Shown: one piece after another, positions 1 through 8,477 of the stretch
How positions within the stretch are numbered: position 1 is the stretch's first letter
How the letters are laid out: every line of letters starts with the position of its first letter
NCBI RefSeq assembly: GCF_008704495.1
Contig: NZ_CP023699.1
Coordinates: forward strand, 8,866,001 to 8,930,000
DNA length: 64,000 nt
From: Streptomyces kanamyceticus
GTDB taxonomy: Bacteria > Actinomycetota > Actinomycetes > Streptomycetales > Streptomycetaceae
Direction of reading: 5' to 3'
Made by a program: the position numbers and the translations under genes
Notes under the pieces: model-generated
Seen by the model: the letters and a program-made list of their open reading frames with translations, nothing else
What the model was told of the DNA's origin: nothing
The model's database searches: none

Positions 1-96
1 CCGCCGCCGTGCTGCCGTACCGCCGTGCCGTCCCGCGATGACATCGCGCCGCGCCACCGCCGCCGCCAGGCCCGCACTACCCACCGGGTTCCCCTC

Positions 97-1830
97 ATGT
101 CGAAGCTCCGCCAGTTCCCCTCCCGCGGCGCCGTGCGCGTCGCCCGTATGCGCCCCGTCGACCTCCTCGTCCTGCTCGGCGTCGTGGCCGTCTTCTACTG
201 CGCGGCCCGGATCGGCGCTTCCGCCGACCAGCCGTACGACGCCGCCGCGCCGCCCGTCGTCTCCACCGATCCGGGCCAACTGCCCTACTACGCGGGCCGT
301 TCGCTGCTGCGGATGTTCGCGGGCCTGGTGCCCGCCGTCCTGTTCACCATCGTCTTCGGCACCTGGGCGGCCCGCTCGCGGCGCGCGGCCAAGGTCATCG
401 TGCCTGCCATCGACATCCTTCAGTCGGTGCCGGTGCTCACCTTCCTGAGCATCACCGTCACCGGGTTCATCGCGATGTTCCCGCACTCCACGATCGGGCT
501 CGAACTCGCCTCGGTCTTCGCGGTGTTCACGGCACTCGTGTGGAACATGGCGATGGCCTTCTACCAGTCGCTCACCACCCAGTCCAGGGAACTGGACGAG
601 GCCGCGCGGCTGATGCGGCTCACCCGCTGGCAGCGGTTCTGGAAGGTGGACGTGCCCAGCGGCATGATCGCCCAGGTCTGGAACGGCATGATCAGCTTCG
701 GCGCGGCCTGGTTCGCGCTCTCCGCCTCCGAGACGATCAGCGTCAACGGCAAGGACAACGGCCTGCCGGGCGTGGGCTCCTACGTGGCGCAGGCCCTGGA
801 CAACGGCCAGGGCGGCCGCGTCGCCCTGGCGGTCGTCGTCATGATCACGATGGTCGTCTCCGTCAACTTCTTCTTCTGGCGGCCCATCACGGCATGGGCC
901 GAGAGGTTCCGCACCGAGGACTGCGAGATCGCCGAGCAGCCCCGCAGCTGGTTCCTGAACCTGCTGCGCCGCTCCACCCTGCCCGCGCTGCTCGGCCGCG
1001 TGCTGCGTCCGGCCGGTGAGCGGCTCGACCGGGCCATGCGCGTCCTCGGCACGAGCCCCGGGCGGCTGCGGCACGACCCGGTCCGCCGCAGGCGTGCCGA
1101 CCTGGTCTTCCACGTGCTCTACGCGATGGCCGTCGGTCTGATCGTGTGGCGGGCGTTCGCGTACATCCTCGACAACGTGCCGGTCGGCGAGATCGGGCAC
1201 GCGGCCTGGCTCGCGCTCATCACGTATGGCCGGGTCATGGCGCTCGTGGTCTTCGCCACCCTGGTCTGGGTGCCGATCGGTGCCTGGATCGGGATGAACC
1301 CCAAGGTCAACCGGATCGCCCAGCCCGTCGTGCAGGTCCTGGCCTCCTTCCCGTCCAACTTCCTCTTCCCGCTCGCCGTCGTGGTCCTCGGCGCCTCCGG
1401 CATCTCCCTCAACTGGGGCGCGATCGCCCTGATGGCGCTCGGCGCGCAGTGGTACGTCCTGTTCAACGTGATCGCGGGCGCGAGCTCCATCCCCGGAGAC
1501 CTGCGCGAGGCGGCCGACGACCTGGGGCTGCGGGGCTGGCTGCGCTGGAAGCGGCTGATCCTGCCCGCGGTGTTCCCCTCGTACACGACCGGCGCCCTGA
1601 CGGCGTCCGGCGGCGCCTGGAACGCGTCCATCCCGGGCGAGTCGGTCTCGTACGGCACCACCACGCTGACCGCCGTCGGCATCGGCGCGTACATCACCCA
1701 GGCAACGGACTCGGGAGACTTCGCCCGCAACTTCCTCGGCGCGGTCGTGATGAGCGTGTACGTGGTCGTCATCAACCGGCTGGTGTGGCGCCGTCTGTAC
1801 CGCTACGCGCAGAACCGGTGCGCGCTGTGA
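97..1830 (+). CDS. ABC transporter permease, fused two-domain, NitT/TauT-like
   Basis: This is a membrane-embedded permease with two complete binding-protein-dependent transport domains in one chain (about residues 50-275 and 345-560), each with several hydrophobic segments and an EAA-type loop (ELDEAARLM and DLREAADDL). Half-size permeases are the usual form, so this is a natural fusion that would supply both membrane halves of the transporter. The ATPase gene follows 125 bp downstream on the same strand. No periplasmic binding protein gene is present in the window. The frame is open to the left edge of the window; ATG at 97 is chosen because the conserved hydrophobic part starts soon after, but GTG at 25 or a start outside the window is possible. 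The substrate is not deducible; nitrate, sulfonate and bicarbonate are the family's usual ones. Confidence 0.85.
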   Translation: MSKLRQFPSRGAVRVARMRPVDLLVLLGVVAVFYCAARIGASADQPYDAAAPPVVSTDPGQLPYYAGRSLLRMFAGLVPAVLFTIVFGTWAARSRRAAKVIVPAIDILQSVPVLTFLSITVTGFIAMFPHSTIGLELASVFAVFTALVWNMAMAFYQSLTTQSRELDEAARLMRLTRWQRFWKVDVPSGMIAQVWNGMISFGAAWFALSASETISVNGKDNGLPGVGSYVAQALDNGQGGRVALAVVVMITMVVSVNFFFWRPITAWAERFRTEDCEIAEQPRSWFLNLLRRSTLPALLGRVLRPAGERLDRAMRVLGTSPGRLRHDPVRRRRADLVFHVLYAMAVGLIVWRAFAYILDNVPVGEIGHAAWLALITYGRVMALVVFATLVWVPIGAWIGMNPKVNRIAQPVVQVLASFPSNFLFPLAVVVLGASGISLNWGAIALMALGAQWYVLFNVIAGASSIPGDLREAADDLGLRGWLRWKRLILPAVFPSYTTGALTASGGAWNASIPGESVSYGTTTLTAVGIGAYITQATDSGDFARNFLGAVVMSVYVVVINRLVWRRLYRYAQNRCAL

Positions 1831-1955
1831 TCCGGCGCTGCCTCGCGATCAGGCGCTGCCCGCTCGGCCCGCGCCTCCACGACCGCGCCCGCCCTGACCC
1901 CGGCGCCAGCGTCACCTATCCCCGTCACCTCACCGCATCCCTGAGGAGCACCCCC

Positions 1956-3311
1956 ATGAACGCCTCCGCCACCACCCCGACGGTCGTCAGCGAGCGGGAC
2001 CCCGGCGCCCGCACCCCGGTCATCACCGTGACCGGTCTCTCCAAGGACTTCACCGCACCCTGCGGGGACCGGCTGCCGGTCCTGAAGGACATCGGCCTCA
2101 CGCTGCACGAGGGCGAAGTCGTCGCGCTCCTCGGCAAGTCGGGCTCGGGCAAGTCGACGCTGCTGCGGCACATCGCGGGGCTCCTCGCCCCCACCAGCGG
2201 CACCGTGCACTACCGGGGCAGCCAGGTGAACGGCCCCAACCCCGGCACGGCCATGCTCTTCCAGTCCTTCGCCCTGATGCCCTGGCTGACCGTGCAGCAG
2301 AACGTCGAACTCGGGCTGCAGGCAAGGGGAGTGGCGGCCGCCGAGCGCAGGGAGCGGGCCCTCGGCGCCATCGACATGGTCGGCCTCGACGGCTTCGAGA
2401 ACGCCTACCCCAAGGAACTCTCCGGCGGCATGCGCCAGCGCGTCGGGTTCGCCCGCGCCCTGGTCGTGGAGCCGGACGTGCTCCTCATGGACGAGCCGTT
2501 CTCGGCGCTCGACGTACTGACCGCGCAGACGCTCCGCAACGAACTCCTCGAACTGCTCACCCACCCCGAAAGCCCCACCCGCACCGCCCTCCTGGTCACC
2601 CACTCCATCGAGGAGGCCGTACAGCTCGCCGACCGGATCCTCGTCCTCGGCACCGACCCCGGCACCATCCAGCGCGTCCTTCCGGTGGACCTGCCCCGGC
2701 CCCGCAACCGCCACACCCCCGGCTTCGGCACCCTCGTCGAGGACGCCTACGAGGCCCTGACCGGCGAGCGCTCAGGGACCGCGGGCGCCGAGGGGCACGA
2801 CCCGCTGTGGGGCTCGGCGCCGCTGCCGCGCGCCGAAGTGGACACCCTCGCCGGTCTCCTCGAAGAGGTGGACGGCAGGGGCGGCGCCGTCGAACTCGCC
2901 GTCCTGGCCGACGCGTTGTCGTACGAAGTGGACGATCTGATGCCGCTCATCGAGGCGGCCGAGTTGCTCGCCTACGCCAGGATCGGGGCCGGGAAGCTCA
3001 CGCTGACCGCCACCGGGCGCGGTTTCGCCCGCGCCGACATCCTCACGCGCAAGCACCTCTTCGCGGCGGCCTCGCTGGCCAACGTGCCGCTCATCGCCAC
3101 CGTCCGCACGCTCCTGACGGCCTCCGACAACGGACGGCTGCGCGAGCGCTACCTCCACGACCGGCTCGACGCGAGCGGCGCGCAGCACGCCCAGGCGCGC
3201 GGGCTCGACACCGCGATCGCCTGGGGCAGGTACGCCGAACTCTTCGAGTACGACGCCCGCGACCGCGTCCTGCTGCTGCCCGCGGAGAGCCGCCCCGGCC
3301 ACGCCGCCTGA
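1956..3311 (+). CDS. ABC transporter ATP-binding protein with C-terminal AAA-associated domain
   Basis: This is the cytoplasmic ATPase partner of the upstream permease. Residues about 15-260 form an ABC domain with Walker A (GKSGSGKST), signature (LSGGMRQR) and Walker B (VLLMDEPFSALD). The family is NitT/TauT/SsuB. After about residue 290 there is an additional 150-residue helical domain of the AAA-associated C-terminal type found in a subset of nitrate/sulfonate/bicarbonate ATPases, which makes the protein 451 residues instead of about 260. ATG at 1956 is preceded by GAGGAG at a good distance. The extra domain probably regulates ATPase activity or senses substrate, but this is inference. Confidence 0.88.
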   Translation: MNASATTPTVVSERDPGARTPVITVTGLSKDFTAPCGDRLPVLKDIGLTLHEGEVVALLGKSGSGKSTLLRHIAGLLAPTSGTVHYRGSQVNGPNPGTAMLFQSFALMPWLTVQQNVELGLQARGVAAAERRERALGAIDMVGLDGFENAYPKELSGGMRQRVGFARALVVEPDVLLMDEPFSALDVLTAQTLRNELLELLTHPESPTRTALLVTHSIEEAVQLADRILVLGTDPGTIQRVLPVDLPRPRNRHTPGFGTLVEDAYEALTGERSGTAGAEGHDPLWGSAPLPRAEVDTLAGLLEEVDGRGGAVELAVLADALSYEVDDLMPLIEAAELLAYARIGAGKLTLTATGRGFARADILTRKHLFAAASLANVPLIATVRTLLTASDNGRLRERYLHDRLDASGAQHAQARGLDTAIAWGRYAELFEYDARDRVLLLPAESRPGHAA

Positions 3312-3347
3312 CCCGCCGTACCCCTCATTTCATTGGAGGCGCATCCC

Positions 3348-3584
3348 ATGAATGCTCTGAAGCTGAATGCTCTGAAGCCCGTAAGGACCCTCACCCGGTC
3401 GGGTCCTGCGGCCGCCGCGCTGACCGGCGTCTCGGCCGCGCTGCTCGCCGCCGTGAGCTTCGCCCCGCCCGCCGCGGCGTACGTCATCTGCGGCGCGCTG
3501 CTCGGCGCCTCGGTGACCGCCGTGGGGTTCGCCCTGGTCGGCTGGGGCGCCTGTGCACGGCGCGCGGCCGGCGGCCGGATCTGA
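3348..3584 (+). CDS. small hydrophobic protein
   Basis: A 78-residue protein follows the ATPase gene by 36 bp with a GGAGG-type ribosome site before ATG 3348. It starts with two near-identical MNALKLNALK segments and contains two hydrophobic stretches (about residues 24-45 and 48-68) rich in Ala, so it is predicted to lie in the membrane. It may be an accessory subunit of the ABC importer or a membrane partner of the nuclease-fold protein that follows 24 bp later. No family was recognised. Confidence 0.6.
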   Translation: MNALKLNALKPVRTLTRSGPAAAALTGVSAALLAAVSFAPPAAAYVICGALLGASVTAVGFALVGWGACARRAAGGRI

Positions 3585-3608
3585 GGGCGGCAGACGGTAC
3601 GACCACTC

Positions 3609-4517
3609 ATGCGCATCGTCCTCCCCGCCTTCCTCCTCGCGGGACTGCTCGCCTTCCCCGGCGTCGTGCCCGACGCGCCGGGCCACATCGGCAGCCTCGT
3701 CGAGACCGCCCTGCCCTGGTTCGGCCTGGGCATCCCGTTCCTCGTCCTGGGGGCGGCGCTGCGCCGCTCGCGCACGGGCCTGGCCGCCGCGCTGGTCCCC
3801 GCGACGGTCTGGGCGGGCCTCTTCGGCCAGGCCCTCCTCCCCGAACAGGCCCCGGCGCAGGCCGACGTCCAGGTCCTGACCCTCAATGTCGGCGGCGACC
3901 GGACCGCCCCGCGCGAGGTCGCCCGCCAGGTGATCGACACACACGCCGATGTCGTGGCCCTGGAGAAAGTGCCCAGAGCCGCGATGAAGGAGTACGAGAA
4001 GCAGCTCGACGCCACCTATCCCCACAACGCCACCCGCAACACCCTTGGCCTGTGGTCGCGTTACCCGCTCACGGACGTCGAGGCGCTGCACCTGGGCGGC
4101 GCCTGGCCGCACGCGCTGCGCGCCGTCGCCCGTACTCCCGGCGGTGACACGGCCGTGTACGCGGTGCGCCTGCCCTCGGTGAGGGTGACCCCCGGCAAGG
4201 GGTTCGCCGTGCGCGACCGGGACGCGAGCGCCGCCGAACTCGCCGAGCGGGTCGACGCCGACCCGGTACGGCGCGTGGTGCTGCTCGGCGACCTCAACGG
4301 CAGCCTGCGCGACCGGGGCCTCGCCCCGCTGGCCCGCGACCTCACGGACGCGCGGGAAGGGGCGGGCAGGGGGACCGGGTTCACCTGGCCCGCCGCGTTC
4401 CCCGTCGTCCGCATCGACCACGTCCTGACGCGCGGTCTCGAGGCGACCGGCACCAGGGTCCTGCCGGACCTCGGCAGCGACCACCGCCCGGTCCTGACGG
4501 GACTGCGCTTCAGATAG
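3609..4517 (+). CDS. membrane-anchored endonuclease/exonuclease/phosphatase family protein
   Basis: The 302-residue protein has three hydrophobic segments in the first 80 residues and then an EEP (DNase I / sphingomyelinase / inositol phosphatase) fold. Motifs in order are LTLNVGGD, VVALEKV with the metal-binding Glu, LLGDLNG (Asp-x-Asn), RIDHVL and SDHRPVL with the catalytic His. The topology places the catalytic domain outside the membrane. EEP enzymes with this N-terminal anchor are common in actinobacteria; the substrate (nucleic acid, phospholipid head group or other phosphodiester) cannot be told from sequence. It is probably transcribed with the upstream importer genes. Confidence 0.82.
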   Translation: MRIVLPAFLLAGLLAFPGVVPDAPGHIGSLVETALPWFGLGIPFLVLGAALRRSRTGLAAALVPATVWAGLFGQALLPEQAPAQADVQVLTLNVGGDRTAPREVARQVIDTHADVVALEKVPRAAMKEYEKQLDATYPHNATRNTLGLWSRYPLTDVEALHLGGAWPHALRAVARTPGGDTAVYAVRLPSVRVTPGKGFAVRDRDASAAELAERVDADPVRRVVLLGDLNGSLRDRGLAPLARDLTDAREGAGRGTGFTWPAAFPVVRIDHVLTRGLEATGTRVLPDLGSDHRPVLTGLRFR

Positions 4518-4640
4518 CTCAGCGGGCGTTCAGGAACGACACCACATCATCAAAAGGCCGCACCGCACGGCAGCGAGCCACACCACACGACACCACACCG
4601 TACGGACTCGGAATCCGCTCCCGCAGAAAGGCAGTTTCCC

Positions 4641-5711
4641 ATGGCGCCGACAGCGATGGATGTCCCGGCGGGTTCCGCCGTGGCGCGCGTCCACGACCCC
4701 TCGGACGAGCCACGCCCGCCGGGCTTCCTGCCCGAACGCCTGCCCGCGCAGGTCCTGGCGGGGGCATGGACCGACCTGGACGTACTGGCCCACGCCGCGG
4801 CCGTGGCGCGCGCTCCCGAGGAGGCCAGGAAGCTGGTCGAGCGCTCGGGCAGAGCGGGCGAACTCGCGGTCCTGCGCCAGCGTGTCAACCGGCTCTCGCC
4901 GCCGCGGGCCAGGGCCGCCGCGATGCGCGTGGCCGTCATCGCGGCGGCCTGCGGCTGGTCCGACCTCGACCCTCTCGCACCGGAGTCCCGGCGGGTCGCG
5001 CGACAGGACTTCCTCGGACTGTGGGCCTCGCTCGCCCACCGCGGCGACCACGAGAGATTCGTGGCGCTGCCCACGCTCGCCCTGCTCAACTGGGCCCCTC
5101 GGCACAAGTCGCAGCGCACCAGGACCACCGACCAGCTGGCCCGCTGCGAGGTCCTCGTGCCCATCGTCCGCTGGTCGCCAGCGGGTCAACCGCTGTCCCG
5201 CATCGACCGGTTCATGCTGGCCGCGGTGCGCCTGGAGGCCCAGGGGATCTGGCTGCTGCGCATCGCCGAGAGCCTGGCGGGCCGGGGCCCCGGCGACGAG
5301 ACCGTGGCCATGGCGCTGTGCAGGTTCACCCGCATCCAGCACGTACTGCGCGGACAACTGCGCACGGAGACGGTGAAGTTGGCGATGGCGCCGACGACCG
5401 CGCAGCAGCGGGGCGTGCTGCGCTCGCTCGCCGAGCGGGGCGCGCTGGAGCCGCCGATCCTCCTGGCGGCGGACACCGTCCTCGGCATCGGCGGCCGCCA
5501 GGGCGGCACGAGCCGTCAACAACTGCGCCGCCACCTGCCCGCCGAGCACCGCTGCCGCCTGTCCGCCCTGGACCGCGACTGCGCGCCCCTGCGCACCCTG
5601 GCACACCGCAGCGGCCCCGACGCGGACGCCTACCGAGAGGCCCAGGAATCACTGATCGTGCTGCGCCGCACCTACACGGAGCTGGTGCACACGGCCATGG
5701 CGCCGGGCTGA
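4641..5711 (+). CDS. hypothetical protein, alpha-helical
   Basis: A 356-residue protein with actinomycete codon usage and a plausible ribosome site (GAAAGG) before ATG 4641. It is rich in Leu, Ala and Arg and looks mostly helical and soluble, without signal peptide or membrane segments. Conserved-looking blocks are around RIDRFMLAAVRLEAQGIWL and the region near AADTVLGIGG. I do not recognise the family. It stands alone between the importer operon and a convergent small gene whose stop lies only 2 bp away, so it is probably monocistronic. Confidence 0.7.
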   Translation: MAPTAMDVPAGSAVARVHDPSDEPRPPGFLPERLPAQVLAGAWTDLDVLAHAAAVARAPEEARKLVERSGRAGELAVLRQRVNRLSPPRARAAAMRVAVIAAACGWSDLDPLAPESRRVARQDFLGLWASLAHRGDHERFVALPTLALLNWAPRHKSQRTRTTDQLARCEVLVPIVRWSPAGQPLSRIDRFMLAAVRLEAQGIWLLRIAESLAGRGPGDETVAMALCRFTRIQHVLRGQLRTETVKLAMAPTTAQQRGVLRSLAERGALEPPILLAADTVLGIGGRQGGTSRQQLRRHLPAEHRCRLSALDRDCAPLRTLAHRSGPDADAYREAQESLIVLRRTYTELVHTAMAPG

Positions 5712-5713
5712 CG

Positions 5714-6103
5714 TCAGAGCCGAACGGTCAGCGCGGGCGGCACGATCAGGTGTCGCGCCCGGTGCTCAGCCGCGGCCGTCACCGCGTAGAGGGCGGCGCC
5801 CTCAGATCTGGCAGGCCGCTCCAGGTTCTCCTGGCACGCTGTGCACCGAGGGCACGCGGGGTCGAAGTCGGGGAGCAGATCCGTGTGTTCGCGCCCCATG
5901 TGATGGCCGAGAGCCAGCTGGGCGGACAGGCCCGAGTCGAACGGGTCGCAATCCACCACCCCTGACGTGGTCAGCTCGGCCTCCGCGACTGCCTCCCGGG
6001 TGGCGATCATCCGCTGGTAGAGGCTCGTGCACTGGTCGCAGGCCATCAGCCACGCCGGAGGAACCGGCCACAGCTCACTGTCGTTCAAGTCGTCCGCCGC
6101 CAT
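5714..6103 (-). CDS. hypothetical Cys-rich (probable zinc-binding) protein
   Basis: A 129-residue soluble protein with CDQC near the N-terminus, CPRCTAC further on, and several His (HHMGREH), a pattern expected for a structural zinc site. The frame is open up to 6259, but that longer start would overlap the coding start of the divergent small ORF at 6258, so ATG 6103 (MAADDLND) is chosen; it leaves about 155 bp for both promoters. Function is unknown. Convergent with the preceding gene. Confidence 0.6.
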   Translation of the reverse strand: MAADDLNDSELWPVPPAWLMACDQCTSLYQRMIATREAVAEAELTTSGVVDCDPFDSGLSAQLALGHHMGREHTDLLPDFDPACPRCTACQENLERPARSEGAALYAVTAAAEHRARHLIVPPALTVRL

Positions 6104-6257
6104 GAGCCGTGAGCCTAGACCCGACAGCGGCGTGGCGGCCTCGTCTCCAGCCAACAACAGCGGCTGTTGGACCTCGACCGGTACCCGACGCGGGACGGCG
6201 CGCATGGGCCACGGACCGCCGGGCATTGAAGGCACATACAGTGAGGTGACGCTCGCC

Positions 6258-6416
6258 ATGGAAGAGCGGATCGTGGAGTACCTTCAGTCCGTTTGGGAGA
6301 AGGAGGTAGTGGGGGCCGGACTGTGTACGCCGCCGTTTCCCATCTCGTCCCCAGATGATCTTCTGAATGAGGCTCCGCCGCTGTTCAGCGGCCTTCCAGC
6401 GCTGGAGAATGAATGA
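6258..6416 (+). CDS. 52-residue ORF translationally coupled to TmrB-Nudix gene
   Basis: A short reading frame (MEERIVEYLQ...) starts at ATG 6258 after GAGGTG at 7-8 bases and ends in an ATGA overlap (6413-6416) with the next gene. The protein is acidic, with a helical first half and a Pro-rich second half, and has no membrane segment. The exact stop/start coupling is the main evidence that it is translated: ribosomes finishing here would reinitiate on the fusion gene. It could be a leader or a small partner protein. Confidence 0.55.
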   Translation: MEERIVEYLQSVWEKEVVGAGLCTPPFPISSPDDLLNEAPPLFSGLPALENE

Positions 6417-7471
6417 TCGTCTGGATCAACGGCGCGTTCGGTGCGGGCAAGACCAGTGCCGCACGGGAACTGATCGAGCTGATCCCGAACAGCACGCTGT
6501 TCGACCCCGAGGTCATCGGCGGCGCCCTGCCGTACCTGCTGCCGCCCAAGCGCCTCTCCGAAGTGGGCGACTACCAGGACCTGCCGATCTGGCGCCGCCT
6601 CGTCGTCGACACGGCGGCCGCGCTGCTCGCCGAGGTGGGCGGCGTCCTGGTGGTGCCGATGACGCTGCTGCGCCAGGAGTACCGCGACGAGATCTTCGGG
6701 GGTCTCGCCTCGCGCAGGATCTCCGTACGCCATGTCCTGCTCGCCCCGGACGAAACGATCCTGCGCGCGCGAATAACCGGCCGCGACGTGTCCCTGGAGC
6801 TGCCCGACGGAGAGCAGCCCGACGGTGACCTGCGCGTGCGGCAGTGGTCGTTCGATCACATCGAGCCCTACCGCGCGGCGCTCGCTGGCTGGCTCGGCAC
6901 CGACGCCCACCGCGTCGACACCAGCGCCCTCACCCCCTACGAGAGCGCCAAGTGCGTCGCCGAGGCGATCCGCACCGGCGCCGCCGCCGTCTGCGACATC
7001 GTGCAGACGCCCGAACCCACCGCGGAGACCGTCGCCGCGGGCGTGCTGCTCTTCGACGAGCGGGACCGGGTGCTGCTCGTCGACCCGACGTACAAGGCGG
7101 GCTGGGAGTTTCCCGGCGGCGTCGTCGAACCGGGCGAGGCCCCCGCGCGCGCGGGCGTGCGCGAGGTCGCCGAGGAGACCGGCATCCAGCTCACCGGAGT
7201 TCCCCGGCTGCTCGTCGCCGACTGGGAGCCGCCCGCGCCGCCCGGGTACGGGGGGATGCGGTTCCTCTTCGACGGAGGGCGGCTCGACAGCGATCAGGCC
7301 CGTCGCATGCTGCTCCCCGGACCCGAACTGCGCGGCTGCCGCTTCGTCACCGAGGAGGAAGCCGCCGTCCTGCTGCCCGCCGTCCGCTACGAACGGCTGC
7401 GCTGGGCCCTGCGCGCGCGGGAGCGCGGCGCCGCCCTCTACCTGGAGGCAGGTGTTCCGGTCGGGGGCTGA
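6413..7471 (+). CDS. TmrB-like P-loop domain fused to Nudix hydrolase
   Basis: The 352-residue protein has two domains. Residues 1-190 resemble the Bacillus TmrB tunicamycin-resistance ATP-binding protein: a P-loop right at the N-terminus (GAFGAGKT, residues 7-14), the DPE...LPYLLPP segment after it and a second arginine-rich kinase-like part. Residues 205-345 are a Nudix domain with a perfect box at about 236-258 (G-x5-E-x7-REVAEETGI). Nudix enzymes hydrolyse nucleoside diphosphate derivatives; TmrB binds ATP and protects against the UDP-GlcNAc analogue tunicamycin. A joint role in handling a nucleotide-like compound is inference. The start overlaps the stop of the 52-codon ORF. Confidence 0.85.
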   Translation: MIVWINGAFGAGKTSAARELIELIPNSTLFDPEVIGGALPYLLPPKRLSEVGDYQDLPIWRRLVVDTAAALLAEVGGVLVVPMTLLRQEYRDEIFGGLASRRISVRHVLLAPDETILRARITGRDVSLELPDGEQPDGDLRVRQWSFDHIEPYRAALAGWLGTDAHRVDTSALTPYESAKCVAEAIRTGAAAVCDIVQTPEPTAETVAAGVLLFDERDRVLLVDPTYKAGWEFPGGVVEPGEAPARAGVREVAEETGIQLTGVPRLLVADWEPPAPPGYGGMRFLFDGGRLDSDQARRMLLPGPELRGCRFVTEEEAAVLLPAVRYERLRWALRARERGAALYLEAGVPVGG

Positions 7472-7475
7472 GACG

Positions 7476-7553
7476 CGACGTCACGTGGCTGCGACGTCAG
7501 GCGCCCGCGACGGCAGGTCGCCGCGTCGTCAGGCGCCTTCGACGTCACGTGGC
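7476..7553. repeat. short direct repeats at convergent gene ends
   Basis: The 14-mer CGACGTCACGTGGC occurs at 7476-7489 and 7540-7553, and GTCAGGCGCC at 7496-7505 and 7528-7537. The repeats fill the gap between the convergent Nudix fusion and DJ-1 genes and enter the last codons of the latter. They look like remains of a local duplication; no strong terminator stem is evident. Confidence 0.6.
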
Positions 7554-8372
7554 CGCGTCGTCCAGCAGCTTCAGCGCCAGCTCCCGCGTCGCCGCGTCCG
7601 CCTTCTCCGGACTCCCGGTGTCGTACGGCGGCTCCGGGTCGTACTCGACCGCGAGCTGCATCGCCTGTGCCACCTTCTCGTCGGACAGCCGGGCGGCGAG
7701 ATGGAGACCCATGTCGATACCGGCGGAGACCCCGGCGGCCGTGATGATCTTCCCGGTCTCCACGAAACGCCCCGGCGTGTACGTCGCGCCCGCGTCCTTC
7801 AGGAACGGGCGCGAGGCCCAGTACGTGGTGGCGGGCAGACCGCGCAGCAGACCGGTCGCCCCGAGGATCAGCGAACCCGTGCACACCGACGTCGTCCACA
7901 CCGAACGACGGTGGATGCGGCGGATCCAGTCGTGGACCTCGGTGTCGGCCATCATCGCCAGGACACCGCGGTTCCCGCCGCCGGGAATCAGCAGCACGTC
8001 GGCCCGGCGCACGTCCCGCATCGCCCGCTCCGCGACCAGGCTCAACTCGCCGGTGTCCGTGCGGACGGGCCCCTTCCCGGCGCGGCCGACCATCGTCACC
8101 CGCACGCCCGGCACACGGCACAGCACCTCGTAGGGGCCCACCGCGTCCAGCGCGGTGAACCCGTCGTAGAGCAGCACCGCCACTTGGACGCGCCCGTCAC
8201 CGGCCGCAGCACCCTCACCGGACGCCGCACCTTCGCCGGAGGCCGCCCACGCGGGCCCGGCCGTCGCCCCGGCGGCGACGACCCCCGCCCCCACGGCCCC
8301 GGCCGCCGCGCCCCGCAGCAGCCCGCGACGGCTCGGCTTCCGCCGTGTCTCATCCGTCTCATCCGCACTCAT
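7545..8372 (-). CDS. DJ-1/PfpI family protein with Tat signal
   Basis: A 275-residue protein that starts with a twin-arginine export signal (SRRGLLRGAAAGAVG, then Ala-x-Ala near residue 45), so it is probably exported folded. The mature part is a class I glutamine amidotransferase-like DJ-1/PfpI domain with the nucleophile Cys164 in SVCTGSLIL. This elbow resembles isonitrile hydratases and the N-terminal domains of GATase-like AraC regulators, but no DNA-binding domain is present. ATG 8372 is preferred over the upstream GTG at 8432 because the Tat signal begins there. An inverted repeat lies in its promoter region. Confidence 0.85.
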   Translation of the reverse strand: MSADETDETRRKPSRRGLLRGAAAGAVGAGVVAAGATAGPAWAASGEGAASGEGAAAGDGRVQVAVLLYDGFTALDAVGPYEVLCRVPGVRVTMVGRAGKGPVRTDTGELSLVAERAMRDVRRADVLLIPGGGNRGVLAMMADTEVHDWIRRIHRRSVWTTSVCTGSLILGATGLLRGLPATTYWASRPFLKDAGATYTPGRFVETGKIITAAGVSAGIDMGLHLAARLSDEKVAQAMQLAVEYDPEPPYDTGSPEKADAATRELALKLLDDAAT

Positions 8373-8404
8373 GACCGACCAACGCCCCTCGCTCAAACAG
8401 CAGT

Positions 8405-8428
8405 TGACGTACCAGTAGTCGTACGTCA
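8405..8428. promoter_or_regulatory. 24-bp inverted repeat upstream of DJ-1 gene
   Basis: TGACGTAC and GTACGTCA form perfect 8-bp arms around an 8-bp spacer. The element ends 33 bp before the ATG of the DJ-1/PfpI gene, a position suited to a repressor or activator site. The cognate regulator is not evident in the neighbourhood. Confidence 0.5.
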
Positions 8429-8477
8429 CCACGGCCGGGTTCCCGCGAGGGGCGAAGTCGTCGGATGAGTGCCGCGG

